NCBI GenBank assembly: GCA_963724435.1 | Contig: CAVRUN010000001.1 | Span: forward strand, 186,001-250,000 | Reading direction: 5' to 3' | DNA length: 64,000 nucleotides | DNA from: AP-15 sp963724435 | GTDB lineage: Bacteria; Pseudomonadota; Alphaproteobacteria; ATCC43930; CGMCC-115725 | Notes under the pieces: model-generated | Told to the model about the DNA's origin: nothing | Database searches by the model: none | Seen by the model: only the letters and a program-made list of their open reading frames with translations | Program-made: the position numbers and the translations under genes | Shown: positions 33,348-42,630 of the stretch, piece by piece | How the letters are laid out: every line of letters begins with the position of its first letter | Position numbering within the stretch: position 1 is the first letter of the stretch

Positions 33348-34643
33348 CTATTCCTCCAACATCGCGAGGCGCTGGCCGAGCCGGGCCAGCAGATGCTCGC
33401 GCAGCGCACCTGGCTCGACAATTTCGACCGCCTCGCGCATGAACGCCTCGATCAGCATGTGCCGCGCCTGCTCGCGCGGGATGCCGCGGGCCAAAAGGTA
33501 AAACAACGCAGTCTCGTCGAGATCGCCGACCGCAGCGCCGTGGCTGCATTTGACGTCGTCGGCAAAGATTTCGAGCTCAGGCTTGGTGTCGATCGCGGCG
33601 TGCGCGCCGAGCAGCAGATTCCGGCTCAACATATGCGCGTCGACCTTTTGCGCGCCCGGCCGGACCGTGATCCGCCCCTGGAATGCGCCATGGGCGCGGC
33701 CGGCTGCGACGCCCTTAAAGATTTCACGGGTTTCGCCGCGCTCCGCGAGATGATCGACCGTCGTGACGATATTGGCTTGTTGGCGCCGCGAGGCGACAAA
33801 GCCACCGTAGAGCCCGCAATGAGCGCCTTCGCCCTCGCTGCGCACAACCACCTCTTGGCGCAGCGTGCCACCGCCGAGCAGCAGCGCAAAACTGGTGAGC
33901 CGCGCCGCGGCAGCGAGCCCGACATCCATTGCTGCGGTATGCAATGCCTCGCCCGCCTCTTCGACCAGCGCTACGCGGTTCAGGACGGCGCCGGCGGCGA
34001 GTCTCAGCGCGAGCACGTCGTTACGCCAGTAGCGTCCTTCACCGGCAAAGGTTTCGACGATACCGGCACGGGCACCTTCGGCAAGATTAACAATGCTCCG
34101 GGTGTGCTTGGATCCGCCGGGCGAGGAGAAATGAATGATCTCGATCGGCTGATCGAGTGCAGTTTCGGGAGCGATGTCGATTACAACACCGTCGGCAAAG
34201 AGCGCGGCGTTCAGCGAGTTGAACGGATTTTCGCTGGCCTCGTTGCTTGTGATGACCGCCTGAACGAGATCGGGACGTTCAACTATCGCCCGCCGCATCG
34301 AAGCTATCCAGACGCCCTCTGGGAGGGGCGATCGCCGCACGATCGACTGGCAATTGCCGTCGAGCATGATCACCCGGACCCAAGCAAGATCGAATCCTAG
34401 ATCCAGTGGCACTGCCGAAAGCGAGCCCGCCTCACCCGGTGGCAGCGGCTGACGCTGCAAAGGTTGCAGGTCGAGATATCTCCAGCTCTCGCTCTTGCGG
34501 CTAGGAAAGCCCAGCTCAGCGAACCGTTTAAGATGGCGGCGCCGCAACTCGCGGAGCCACTGCGGCTCCCCGCCTCTTTCAGCAAATGCGTCGAGATACG
34601 GCCTCGCCTCGGGCTTCACCGGAAAGTCAACGACGGCACTCAT
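33348..34643 (-). CDS. sufD: SufD, Fe-S cluster assembly scaffold component
   Basis: SufD pairs with SufB and SufC in the SufBC2D scaffold complex. The 431-residue product has SRKSESWRYLDL near residue 50, a long beta-helix core and the conserved C-terminal DDVKCSHGAAVGDLDETALFYLLARGI. The sequence is less conserved in the N-terminal half, as usual. It sits between sufC and sufS with 15 and 2 bases of spacing. Confidence 0.95.
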   Translation of the reverse strand: MSAVVDFPVKPEARPYLDAFAERGGEPQWLRELRRRHLKRFAELGFPSRKSESWRYLDLQPLQRQPLPPGEAGSLSAVPLDLGFDLAWVRVIMLDGNCQSIVRRSPLPEGVWIASMRRAIVERPDLVQAVITSNEASENPFNSLNAALFADGVVIDIAPETALDQPIEIIHFSSPGGSKHTRSIVNLAEGARAGIVETFAGEGRYWRNDVLALRLAAGAVLNRVALVEEAGEALHTAAMDVGLAAAARLTSFALLLGGGTLRQEVVVRSEGEGAHCGLYGGFVASRRQQANIVTTVDHLAERGETREIFKGVAAGRAHGAFQGRITVRPGAQKVDAHMLSRNLLLGAHAAIDTKPELEIFADDVKCSHGAAVGDLDETALFYLLARGIPREQARHMLIEAFMREAVEIVEPGALREHLLARLGQRLAMLEE

Positions 34644-34658
34644 TGAGATTTCGCCAGC

Positions 34659-35408
34659 TCAGGCCGCATCGCCGAGGGCGCCGTAGCCGCGCCGCTCAAG
34701 TTCCGCGGCTAGCGTCTTGTCGCCGGATTCCACAATCCTTCCGCCCTGCAAGACATGCACGCGGTTGGGCTCGACGTAATTGAGCAGGCGCTGATAATGG
34801 GTGATCATCACAATCGCGCGTTCGGGCGCGCGCTGCCGATTGACGCCGTTCGCGACAACCCGCAACGCATCGATGTCGAGCCCGCTGTCGGTTTCGTCGA
34901 GGATCGCGAGACGCGGCTCCAACATCACCATTTGGAAAATTTCATTGCGTTTTTTTTCGCCGCCGGAAAACCCGACATTGACCGCGCGGTGCAACAGATC
35001 CTCGCCGATGTCGAGTTCTTTGAGCTTGGCGCGCACGGTGCGCAGAAACTGCCCGGCATCGAGTTCGGGTTCGGCGCGATGGCGGCGCTGCGCGTTTAAT
35101 GCCGTACGCAGGAAGTACATGTTATTTACACCCGGGATTTCGACCGGGTACTGAAAGGCGAGAAACAGCCCTTCGCGCGCCCGCTCATCAGCCGGCATCT
35201 CGAGCAAATCGCGGCCGAGATAGGTGACGCTTCCGGAGGTGACCTCATAGCCTTCGCGTCCTGACAGCACCGCGGCCAACGTCGATTTGCCGGAGCCGTT
35301 TGGCCCCATGATGGCGTGTACCTCGCCGGCGCCGACCGAAAGGTCGATGCCTTTCAGGATTTCGCGGCCGTCCTCGAGCCGCGCATGCAAATTATGAATT
35401 TCGAGCAT
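34659..35408 (-). CDS. sufC: SufC, Fe-S assembly ABC-type ATPase
   Basis: The 249-residue ATPase has the Walker A GPNGSGKSTLA (about residue 36), the ABC signature FSGGEKKRNEI (about residue 148), the Walker B LAILDETDSGLDIDALR and the switch histidine in ITHYQRLL. It drives conformational change in the SufBCD complex and is cytosolic, with no membrane segment. Confidence 0.97.
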   Translation of the reverse strand: MLEIHNLHARLEDGREILKGIDLSVGAGEVHAIMGPNGSGKSTLAAVLSGREGYEVTSGSVTYLGRDLLEMPADERAREGLFLAFQYPVEIPGVNNMYFLRTALNAQRRHRAEPELDAGQFLRTVRAKLKELDIGEDLLHRAVNVGFSGGEKKRNEIFQMVMLEPRLAILDETDSGLDIDALRVVANGVNRQRAPERAIVMITHYQRLLNYVEPNRVHVLQGGRIVESGDKTLAAELERRGYGALGDAA

Positions 35409-35461
35409 TTCGTGAACCGATGCCTATTGTCTTTCCGGCGAAGGAGCAAGCCAACCAGCCG

Positions 35462-36916
35462 TCATCCCACACTACCTTCCAAACTGACGGCGAGCAGCTT
35501 TTGCGCCTCCACCGCGAACTCCATCGGCAGTTCTTTGAGGACTTCCTTGCAAAAGCCGTTGACGATCAGCGACACCGCATCCTCGGCGGAGAGGCCGCGT
35601 TGCCGACAATAAAACAGCTGGTCGTCGCTGATTTTCGAGGTCGTCGCTTCATGCTCGACCCGCGCCGTCGGATTGCGGATTTCGATATACGGCACCGTAT
35701 GTGCGCCACAGCGCTCGCCGATCAGCAGCGAGTCGCATTGCGTGTGATTGCGGGCGCCGACCGCTCGCGGTTGGACCCGCACCAACCCGCGATAGGTGTT
35801 CTGTCCGCGCCCCGCCGAAATGCCTTTGGACACGATTGTTGATCGCGTGTCCTTGCCGATATGGATCATCTTGGTACCGGTATCGGCCTGTTGGCGATTG
35901 TTGGTAATCGCGACCGAATAGAATTCGCCGACCGAATGGTCACCTTCGAGAATGCAGCTCGGGTATTTCCAGGTGATCGCGGAGCCGGTCTCGACCTGCG
36001 TCCACGAAATCTTGGCGCGAGCGCCGCGGCAAGCTCCGCGCTTTGTCACGAAATTGTAGATACCGCCTTTGCCCTCGGCGTCGCCTGGATACCAGTTTTG
36101 GACCGTCGAGTATTTGATCTGCGCCTCTTCGTGCGCGATCAGCTCGACGACAGCGGCATGCAGCTGGTTTTCGTCGCGCTGCGGCGCGGTGCAGCCTTCG
36201 AGATAGCTGACATAACTGCCCTTGTCGGCGATCAGCAGAGTCCGCTCGAACTGACCGGTTTTCGCCGCATTGATCCGGAAATAAGTCGACAGCTCCATCG
36301 GGCAGCGCACGCCTGGCGGCACATAGGCAAACGAGCCGTCGCTGAACACGGCCGAATTGAGCGCCGCGAAAAAATTGTCGTTCTGCGGCACGACGGTGCC
36401 GAGATATTTTCGGACGAGTTCTGGATGTTCGCGCACCGCTTCGCCGAACGAGCAGAAGATGATGCCGAGCTTGCCGAGTTGTTCCTTGAATGTCGTCGCG
36501 ACCGAGATGCTGTCAAAGACGGCATCGACCGCGACCCCCGCCAGGGCCTCGCGTTCCCGCAGCGGAATGCCGAGCTTCTCGTAAGTACGCAGCAGTTCAG
36601 GATCGACTTCGTCGAGCGATTTCGGCCCAGCGTTTTGCTTTGGCGCGGAGTAGTAGGTCGCCGCCTGATAGTCGATCGGCGCCAGGTTCAGCTTTGCCCA
36701 GTTGGGGGGCGTCATCTTTTGCCAGGCGCGGAACGCTGCCAACCGCCATTCCAGCAGCCATTCAGGCTCGTCCTTTTTGGCCGAGATGAAACGGATGGTC
36801 TCTTCGGTCAGACCGGGTGGCGCTTCATCGACTTCGATGTCAGTGACGAAGCCGTATTTATAGCCCTCCTGCGAGAGCGCGCGGACGGTATCGAGTGTAT
36901 CGATTGAAGCAGTCAT
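35462..36916 (-). CDS. sufB: SufB, Fe-S cluster assembly scaffold
   Basis: SufB is the main scaffold on which the nascent Fe-S cluster is built. The 484-residue product has YKYGFVTDIE at the start, CTAPQRDENQLHAAVVELIA and SCILEGDHSVGEFYSVA in the core. It ends with the SufB/D segment EHEATTSKISDDQLFYCRQRGLS. ATG 36916 gives the normal start; the open frame to 37114 overlaps the regulator gene and is not used. It follows the regulator by 17 bases. Confidence 0.96.
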   Translation of the reverse strand: MTASIDTLDTVRALSQEGYKYGFVTDIEVDEAPPGLTEETIRFISAKKDEPEWLLEWRLAAFRAWQKMTPPNWAKLNLAPIDYQAATYYSAPKQNAGPKSLDEVDPELLRTYEKLGIPLREREALAGVAVDAVFDSISVATTFKEQLGKLGIIFCSFGEAVREHPELVRKYLGTVVPQNDNFFAALNSAVFSDGSFAYVPPGVRCPMELSTYFRINAAKTGQFERTLLIADKGSYVSYLEGCTAPQRDENQLHAAVVELIAHEEAQIKYSTVQNWYPGDAEGKGGIYNFVTKRGACRGARAKISWTQVETGSAITWKYPSCILEGDHSVGEFYSVAITNNRQQADTGTKMIHIGKDTRSTIVSKGISAGRGQNTYRGLVRVQPRAVGARNHTQCDSLLIGERCGAHTVPYIEIRNPTARVEHEATTSKISDDQLFYCRQRGLSAEDAVSLIVNGFCKEVLKELPMEFAVEAQKLLAVSLEGSVG

Positions 36917-36933
36917 GCGATTGTTCTTGGCTT

Positions 36934-37386
36934 TCAGTTCGCAGCGGGCTGGGCGATGACGGCCGGGCGACGCGGCACAAAGGCTGCCGGCGTCAGCATC
37001 GCGTCGAGCGACACCGCCGCCAAAGCCTGCTCGACCGCGCGGTTGATTGCGGTCCAATGCGGCCGGGTCGGGCAATAATCGGTTCGCGTGCAATCGGCGA
37101 CATGGACCGAGCACTGGGTCAGTCCGATGTCGCCATCGATCGCCGCGACCACCTCGGCAACCGAGATCGAGTTTGCGGCGCGGGCCAGGCGATAGCCGCC
37201 CATAGCACCCCGCGTCGCAGCCACCAACCCGGCATGCGCCAGGGATTTAAGGATCTTGGCGACGGTCGCGCGAGGCAGCTGGACTTCGTCAGCCAATGCG
37301 GCCGCGGTTAGCTGCCGTTCCGGATTAACCGCAAGATGCGTCGCGACAATGACGCCATAATCGGCCAACTTGCTCAGGATGATCAT
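36934..37386 (-). CDS. Rrf2-family regulator of the suf operon
   Basis: The 150-residue protein has the Rrf2 winged helix: MIILSKLADYGVIVATHLA, the recognition part LPRATVAKILKSL, and RGAMGGYRLAR. The cluster-binding cysteines lie in QCSVHVADC and DYCPTRPHW (three Cys, as in IscR-like [2Fe-2S] regulators). It matches the SUF-system regulator type that represses suf when clusters are sufficient. It is the first gene of the operon, with a palindromic site just upstream, so it probably represses its own operon. Confidence 0.92.
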   Translation of the reverse strand: MIILSKLADYGVIVATHLAVNPERQLTAAALADEVQLPRATVAKILKSLAHAGLVAATRGAMGGYRLARAANSISVAEVVAAIDGDIGLTQCSVHVADCTRTDYCPTRPHWTAINRAVEQALAAVSLDAMLTPAAFVPRRPAVIAQPAAN

Positions 37387-37413
37387 TTGCTTGCGCGGCT
37401 CGAAGGCTCAATT

Positions 37414-37430
37414 CGTACCAAATTGGTACG
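37414..37430 (-). promoter_or_regulatory. Palindromic operator upstream of the suf operon
   Basis: CGTACCAAATTGGTACG is a perfect 8-bp inverted repeat around one A, located 28-44 bases upstream of the regulator's start codon. On the minus strand it lies beside AT-rich promoter-like sequence: TTGACC upstream, TTATAG just before the palindrome and TACGAAT overlapping its end. A perfect dyad in this position is what an Rrf2-type dimer would bind to block transcription. Confidence 0.75.
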
Positions 37431-37524
37431 CTATAAATTGGCGCTCAATGCCCACCGGTCAAGCGCTAAGATGGCGCTACCCCCTATCGGTTTAACGCCG
37501 TGGTCTGATGATCACCATGCGGCA

Positions 37525-39762
37525 TTACCCCACAAGCGCTTCGCGAAAGAGCTGCTCGAACCGGTCGGAACCGCTGTTCGGCTCGGTACTCGAGCGATAA
37601 AGGCGTAACTGGCCTTGCTGGCTGGTGATTTCGTGGTGGGTGTAGCCCGATCGGTCGCGCCAAAACCGCAGCGCAACCTGCGCGCCGCCGATTTGGACGT
37701 TGGTCAGGCTAAGTTCCGGCAGCCACTCCGGAAGGTCGGGATCGATGATCAAGGTGTTGCGCGGCGCCAGCGGAATTAGCCCAAGCATCGACTGCACCAA
37801 AAGAATAATCGCACCCGCCGACCACGCTTGCGGTGAGTTGGCGCCGGGATAGATCCCGGGCGATGGATGTTGCAAATCGCGCGGCTGACCGCCAAAGAGT
37901 TCGGGCAGGCGATCATAATCAAAGAGCTGAGTAGCGTCGAACAGCGCCTTTGCCAATCGATGAAAATGCTCGATCAAGCCGTAGCGTTTGAGCCCGAACC
38001 CGATCAACGCCCCGGAGACAGGCCAAACCGACCCGATGTGATAGGCAAACGGATTGAACGCCGGGTGCCGCGTCGATAACGTACGCACGCCCCAGCCGCT
38101 GAACAACTCGGGCGACATTAGCCGATCGGCGACGGCCACCGCCTTATCATCGTCGACAATGCCATAGGCGAGACATTGGCCGGGGTCCGAAGCGATCGTC
38201 TTGACCGGTTTCTTCTCCGGATCGAGACAGAGCGCGAAGTATTTCTCCTCGGGTAGCCAGAAGGTCTGGTTGAACCGCTGTTTCAACCCGGTCGCCTGCG
38301 TCAACAGATCCTCTGCCCTACGGTGATCACCAAGCGAAGCAAAGGCTAGCCCCATCAGCTGCTTCGCACAATAGAAGCATGCCTGGATCTCGACGAGAGC
38401 GATCGGATCTTTAACAATTCGTCCGTCTTCATACAAGATCGCGTCTTTCAAATCTTTCCAGCCTTGATTATTTTCACCCCACGACCCCGCCTTTGTTTTG
38501 TATTCGTAGAATCCGTCGTGGTCACGATCAGCATCGCGGTCCATCCAGTCGAGTGTCGCCAGCATTTTTTCTCTCAGCGAAAGAAAAAATTCCTTGTCGC
38601 CGCTGATTGCGAGATGCCAAGCCATGTCGATTAAAAACAAGCCCGGGGCCGAATAGTCGCCGTAATAGTGGAGGAACGGCCGCTTTTCGAGCAGCGACAA
38701 CGGTGATTGCTGGCGTTGGTGGATGACGCGGCCGGGCTCCTCGTCAAAGCCCTCGTCGTATTTGTCGGCGTTCCATTTCGCGATTAGACTTAGCGTGCCG
38801 CGCAGCATCGCCGGTTTCACCAAGCCAGTCTGGAAACCCGTGACCAGCGTGTCGCGGCCGAATAGTGCGAGATAGTTCGGACCGCCCGCGGCTGGCATTA
38901 GCCGCTCCTCCCCGTCCCCTTCCATCAGCGCGAGCCCCGTAAGATCCGAGAGCGCGCGGTTCCACGCACGTTGGACCACGCCGCTATGCGCGGTCAGCTG
39001 CAAGCCGCGCTCGAAAGCGTGGTCGGTCGGCGCATCTTCAAAGGCGATGCCATCGCGACCCTGCGCGACCGCCGTCCCGCAGAACACCGGGATGACGTCG
39101 ATGCGCAGACATTCCGATTGCTGCGGCAATAGGTTCAACAGCCACGAAATGATGCCGTTTTCCTCAATCAGCCCGCCACCCGCCGAAAAGCGGATTTCGG
39201 TCCCGTGATCGAGTTTCGGGTGCCGGTAGCGTAACTCGAGTGCGCCGCCGCCCTCGCACAATCGCCAGCATCGTTCTATGGGAGCGGTTTGCTGCCGCTC
39301 GCCCTCTTCGACTTCGGTGTGGTCCGCGAAATCGCCATCCATCTCCCAGCTGATCAGCAGCCGAGCTGGAGCCAGCGAGCGATTGGTCACGTAAATATCG
39401 TGATACATCGCCTCGCCAAGGAACCGATTAATCTGGATTTCGATCCCGTGGCTGACGATTTCGCCGCCGTCATCGTCCGGCTGATCGGGCTGTGGACCGG
39501 CGAGACTGCCAGAGGGTGCGGGCGCCAGAAAATACGCGCTCGCCGAGCGGGTGGTGATGTTGACGGCGCAGACCTGCATTGGCTGCTTGCCCTCGACGGT
39601 GAACCGCATCTTCGACAAAAAGCGGGTCTGCCGGTAATAATAACCGTCACTGCCGTCGATCTCGCCGGTGATCATCCCGCCAAGATCGCTGATCGCATAG
39701 GCGTGAGCGTGATGCAGGATCAAATGCGACGGCCTCAGCCGCAATCGATTCAATTCGTTCAT
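37525..39762 (-). CDS. Glycogen debranching enzyme-like glycoside hydrolase
   Basis: The 745-residue product has the N-terminal bacterial GDE domain (ITGEIDGSDGYYYRQTRFLS, about residues 30-220) and a C-terminal (alpha/alpha)6 toroid. The toroid contains GGPNYLALFGRDTLVTGFQ, GSWGENNQGWKDLKDAI and HIGSVWPVSGALI. Proteins of this type act on alpha-1,6 or other glucosidic bonds and are widespread in alphaproteobacteria near trehalose or glycogen genes. No other glycogen gene is nearby. It is divergent from the two-component system genes (235 bases between the start codons). Translation most likely starts at ATG 39762; a TTG at 39780 is also in frame. Confidence 0.88.
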   Translation of the reverse strand: MNELNRLRLRPSHLILHHAHAYAISDLGGMITGEIDGSDGYYYRQTRFLSKMRFTVEGKQPMQVCAVNITTRSASAYFLAPAPSGSLAGPQPDQPDDDGGEIVSHGIEIQINRFLGEAMYHDIYVTNRSLAPARLLISWEMDGDFADHTEVEEGERQQTAPIERCWRLCEGGGALELRYRHPKLDHGTEIRFSAGGGLIEENGIISWLLNLLPQQSECLRIDVIPVFCGTAVAQGRDGIAFEDAPTDHAFERGLQLTAHSGVVQRAWNRALSDLTGLALMEGDGEERLMPAAGGPNYLALFGRDTLVTGFQTGLVKPAMLRGTLSLIAKWNADKYDEGFDEEPGRVIHQRQQSPLSLLEKRPFLHYYGDYSAPGLFLIDMAWHLAISGDKEFFLSLREKMLATLDWMDRDADRDHDGFYEYKTKAGSWGENNQGWKDLKDAILYEDGRIVKDPIALVEIQACFYCAKQLMGLAFASLGDHRRAEDLLTQATGLKQRFNQTFWLPEEKYFALCLDPEKKPVKTIASDPGQCLAYGIVDDDKAVAVADRLMSPELFSGWGVRTLSTRHPAFNPFAYHIGSVWPVSGALIGFGLKRYGLIEHFHRLAKALFDATQLFDYDRLPELFGGQPRDLQHPSPGIYPGANSPQAWSAGAIILLVQSMLGLIPLAPRNTLIIDPDLPEWLPELSLTNVQIGGAQVALRFWRDRSGYTHHEITSQQGQLRLYRSSTEPNSGSDRFEQLFREALVG

Positions 39763-39996
39763 CTTGGGCCGTGTTCCCAAAAGAGCTTTCGTTGAACGAA
39801 CGAGGGGATAGGCGCTCTGGTTGCGTGGGCTGCGACGCCGTCTCGTTTGTGGCGCCTACGATCCGCCGGCGACAATCGAGTCGACCCGGCGCGGCCGCCC
39901 GGCCTTCAATTGTCCTGTTGCGGTCTTCGCCTTCGAAGGCCACTTTCGCGATCACGCGGGTTCCCAGCGACCGCAGCGTTTTGTCGAACGGCCGAG

Positions 39997-40674
39997 ATGA
40001 AGCTTCTAGTCGTCGAAGACGATCGTGAAACCGCTTCCTACCTCCACAAAGGCTTGAGTGAGAGCGGGTATGTTGTGGATCGCGCCGGCGACGGTCGCGA
40101 GGGATTGTTTCTCGCAAGTTCCGGTGGCTACGACGCGATCGTTCTTGACCGCATGCTGCCCGGAATGGATGGGCTCGCGGTTCTTGGCGCGTTGCGTGCC
40201 GCCGGCATTCGCACCCCAGCATTGATTCTCAGCGCGCTCGGCAGCGTCGACGATCGGGTCAAGGGGCTGCGCGCCGGGAGTGACGACTATCTGGTCAAGC
40301 CTTTTGCGTTCAGTGAGTTGCTGGCGCGGATCGAGGCACTGTTACGCCGGGGAACGGTAACGCCGGCCACCACGACGTTGCGGCTGGCGGACCTTGAACT
40401 GGATCTCCTGACCCGCACGGTCAAACGGGCCGGCAAGCTGATAGACTTGCTTCCGCGCGAATTTCGCCTCCTCGAATATTTGATGCGCAATGCCGGCCAT
40501 GTCGTCACCCGCACGATGCTCCTCGAACATGTTTGGGACTACCATTTCGATCCGCAGACCAATGTGATCGACGTCCATGTGAGCCGGTTACGCCAAAAGA
40601 TCGATAAGAGTTTTGAACGGCCGCTGCTGCATACGGTCCGCGGCGCCGGGTATTGTCTGCGAGCGGCAGATTAG
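39997..40674 (+). CDS. OmpR/PhoB-family response regulator
   Basis: The 225-residue product has a receiver domain with EDD near the N-terminus, the phospho-acceptor D51 in VLDRMLPGMDG, and KPFAFSELLARI with the conserved Lys. A C-terminal winged helix follows (DLLPREFRLLEYLMRNAG, VDVHVSRLRQKID, HTVRGAGY with near variants). It activates or represses genes when phosphorylated by the kinase encoded 30 bases downstream. The start ATG 39997 gives the standard MKLLVVEDD; the frame continues upstream to 39847 with no homology. Confidence 0.95.
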   Translation: MKLLVVEDDRETASYLHKGLSESGYVVDRAGDGREGLFLASSGGYDAIVLDRMLPGMDGLAVLGALRAAGIRTPALILSALGSVDDRVKGLRAGSDDYLVKPFAFSELLARIEALLRRGTVTPATTTLRLADLELDLLTRTVKRAGKLIDLLPREFRLLEYLMRNAGHVVTRTMLLEHVWDYHFDPQTNVIDVHVSRLRQKIDKSFERPLLHTVRGAGYCLRAAD

Positions 40675-40704
40675 CAACGCGGTAATCACAACAAATTTCA
40701 TTTG

Positions 40705-42150
40705 ATGACTGCAGAAAAGCTCTCTTTGCCCACGGCCCGGGCGCCGTCCTTATGGTCGCCGCGCTTTTTTGAGCATCCGCGACGGCTGGTACGAACACAC
40801 GCTTTTCGCCTGGCTGCGCTATACTTTCTCGTATTTGCCGCGTCGGTTCTGGGGGTGTTGTTTTTTGTCTATTGGACCAGCGCCGACTTTGTCGAGCGGC
40901 AGACAGAGGCGACCCTCGATGCCGAAATAACCGGGCTTGCCGAGCAGTATGCGCAGCGGGGCTTGAGCGGCCTGGTTCAGATTGTGGCCGCACGCAGTGC
41001 CGCCGGCGACCGCGGCGACTCGATGTTCTACCTGGTGACCGACCCGGACGGTCGGCCTCTGGCGGGGAACATTTCGGGTTGGCCGCTTGGGGTTCCAGCG
41101 CGCACCGGCTGGCTCTCATTCTTCGTCAACGTCAAAATCGATGGCCGCGAGCTGAATCACCCGGCGCGTGGCAGTTTGATCATCATCCCTGGCGGCTACC
41201 GCTTGCTCGTCGGGCGTGACATCAGCGACGCGGCCGCATTTCGCGATCGGATCAAACTGACACTGATGTGGGCGGGTCTGTTGGCGCTTGGCATCGGCCT
41301 GCTTGGCGGCGCGGCGATGAGCCGGAACCTGCTGCGCCGGGTCGAACTGGTCAATCGCACCAGCGAGCGGGTCATGGCAGGAAACCTTTCCGATCGCGTT
41401 CCGCTCGACGGCACCAGCGACGAGTTCGATCTGCTCGCCGCCAATCTCAATCGCATGCTCGATCAAATCGAACGCTTGATGACGGCTATGCGCGAGGTTA
41501 CCGATGATGTCGCCCATGATTTGAAGACGCCGTTATCGCGGCTTCGCGCCAGACTCGAACTGGCGCTGATCGGTCCGGCCGATACCGGCGTGCAGAGTGA
41601 GGCGATTCGTGCCGCGATCGATGAAGCCGACCGCATGCTCGCCACCTTCAATGCGTTGCTGCGGATCGCCGAAGCCGAGGCGGGCGCCGCATGGGAACAG
41701 GCCGAGCCTCTCGACCTCGGATTGGTCGCGCGCGAGGCCGCCGAATTTTACGAACCGGTCGCCGAGGAAAAGGGGTTTTCTTTATCTGTCTCAGTAGAGC
41801 CGGCCGTGAAGATTCGCGGCGACCGGCACCTATTGTCCCAGGCGCTCGCCAATCTTCTCGACAACTCCTTGAAATATGCGAATGGCGGCGACCTGCAGAT
41901 CCGACTTTTTCGTCGTGGCGAGCACGCTGTGCTGGAAGTCGCCGATCGCGGACCAGGTATTCCAGAACCTGACCGCGAGATTGTCTTCGATCGCTTTGTC
42001 CGACTCGAACCTAGCCGTAGCACACCCGGCAACGGGCTGGGGCTCAGCCTCGTGCGCGCAGTGGTGCATCGTCATCGCGGCAGCGTAACGCTTCTCGACA
42101 ATCAACCTGGTTTACGAGTTCGACTCGAGTTTCCGATTCTCGCAGATTGA
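40705..42150 (+). CDS. Sensor histidine kinase
   Basis: This is a 481-residue inner-membrane kinase. Membrane helices at about residues 34-57 and 184-205 enclose a periplasmic sensor region of about 125 residues. A HAMP segment, the dimerisation domain with phospho-histidine H271 (VAHDLKTPLSRLR), and the ATPase domain follow (NLLDNSLKYANGGD, ADRGPGIPEPD, GNGLGLSLVRAVV). It forms a pair with the preceding regulator. The signal is unknown. Confidence 0.95.
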   Translation: MTAEKLSLPTARAPSLWSPRFFEHPRRLVRTHAFRLAALYFLVFAASVLGVLFFVYWTSADFVERQTEATLDAEITGLAEQYAQRGLSGLVQIVAARSAAGDRGDSMFYLVTDPDGRPLAGNISGWPLGVPARTGWLSFFVNVKIDGRELNHPARGSLIIIPGGYRLLVGRDISDAAAFRDRIKLTLMWAGLLALGIGLLGGAAMSRNLLRRVELVNRTSERVMAGNLSDRVPLDGTSDEFDLLAANLNRMLDQIERLMTAMREVTDDVAHDLKTPLSRLRARLELALIGPADTGVQSEAIRAAIDEADRMLATFNALLRIAEAEAGAAWEQAEPLDLGLVAREAAEFYEPVAEEKGFSLSVSVEPAVKIRGDRHLLSQALANLLDNSLKYANGGDLQIRLFRRGEHAVLEVADRGPGIPEPDREIVFDRFVRLEPSRSTPGNGLGLSLVRAVVHRHRGSVTLLDNQPGLRVRLEFPILAD

Positions 42151-42339
42151 TTACTCGTCGATATCGCCAGCACTGATTCCACGGTCGCGGTCTTCGATCC
42201 GGCGCGCGGTTTCGACCATCATCTCCCGTAATTCTTGCTGGTCCATGCCCGCGCTGCGCAGAACAGGCTCCATAACCTCGTCGGCGAGCAGGTCGTCGAG
42301 GCTCGGCTGATATCGGCAGCAGTCAAAACGCCGGTCCAT
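42151..42339 (-). CDS. Small conserved-looking protein, 62 aa
   Basis: A short frame ends back-to-back with the kinase stop. The ATG at 42339 is preceded by GGAGGACGAG, a good ribosome-binding site; the frame stays open to 42423, but upstream starts lack one. The product is acidic, begins with MDRRFDCCRYQPSLDDLLADE and continues with a helical part containing RSAGMDQQELREMMVETARRI. The layout (a short DDLLADEVMEPVLRSAG segment) resembles small proteins seen in many Rhodospirillales-like genomes, but I cannot name it. Confidence 0.5.
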   Translation of the reverse strand: MDRRFDCCRYQPSLDDLLADEVMEPVLRSAGMDQQELREMMVETARRIEDRDRGISAGDIDE

Positions 42340-42630
42340 CTCGTCCTCCATGTCCTCTATTCTATGCAGCATCAACGGAAAGCGTGACCGCTTTATGTCC
42401 TCGGCTCGAAGATTTCGCGGCATTAGTCCTCGGGAGCCGCCTTATTCCCGTCCAAATGGAGAGAGACCTCGGCGAGAAATACGGAGAACGGTGGTGAGGT
42501 GGAGAAATTCGCGATATCGCGCCGCTCCAGAACGGTTCACCCACACCGCGTCTGACCGCGGCGCTATTCATTGCGCCGCACAGAGTTTGACAAACCGTAA
42601 ATCCGGCCGTGGGCGACCAGGTAAAATGAG

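Noticed and set aside
33192..34400. Plus-strand open frame across sufD
   Set aside because: Shadow of sufD; starts inside sufS and lacks any domain.
35861..36907. Plus-strand open frame across sufB
   Set aside because: Shadow of sufB; no motifs and no suitable start signal.
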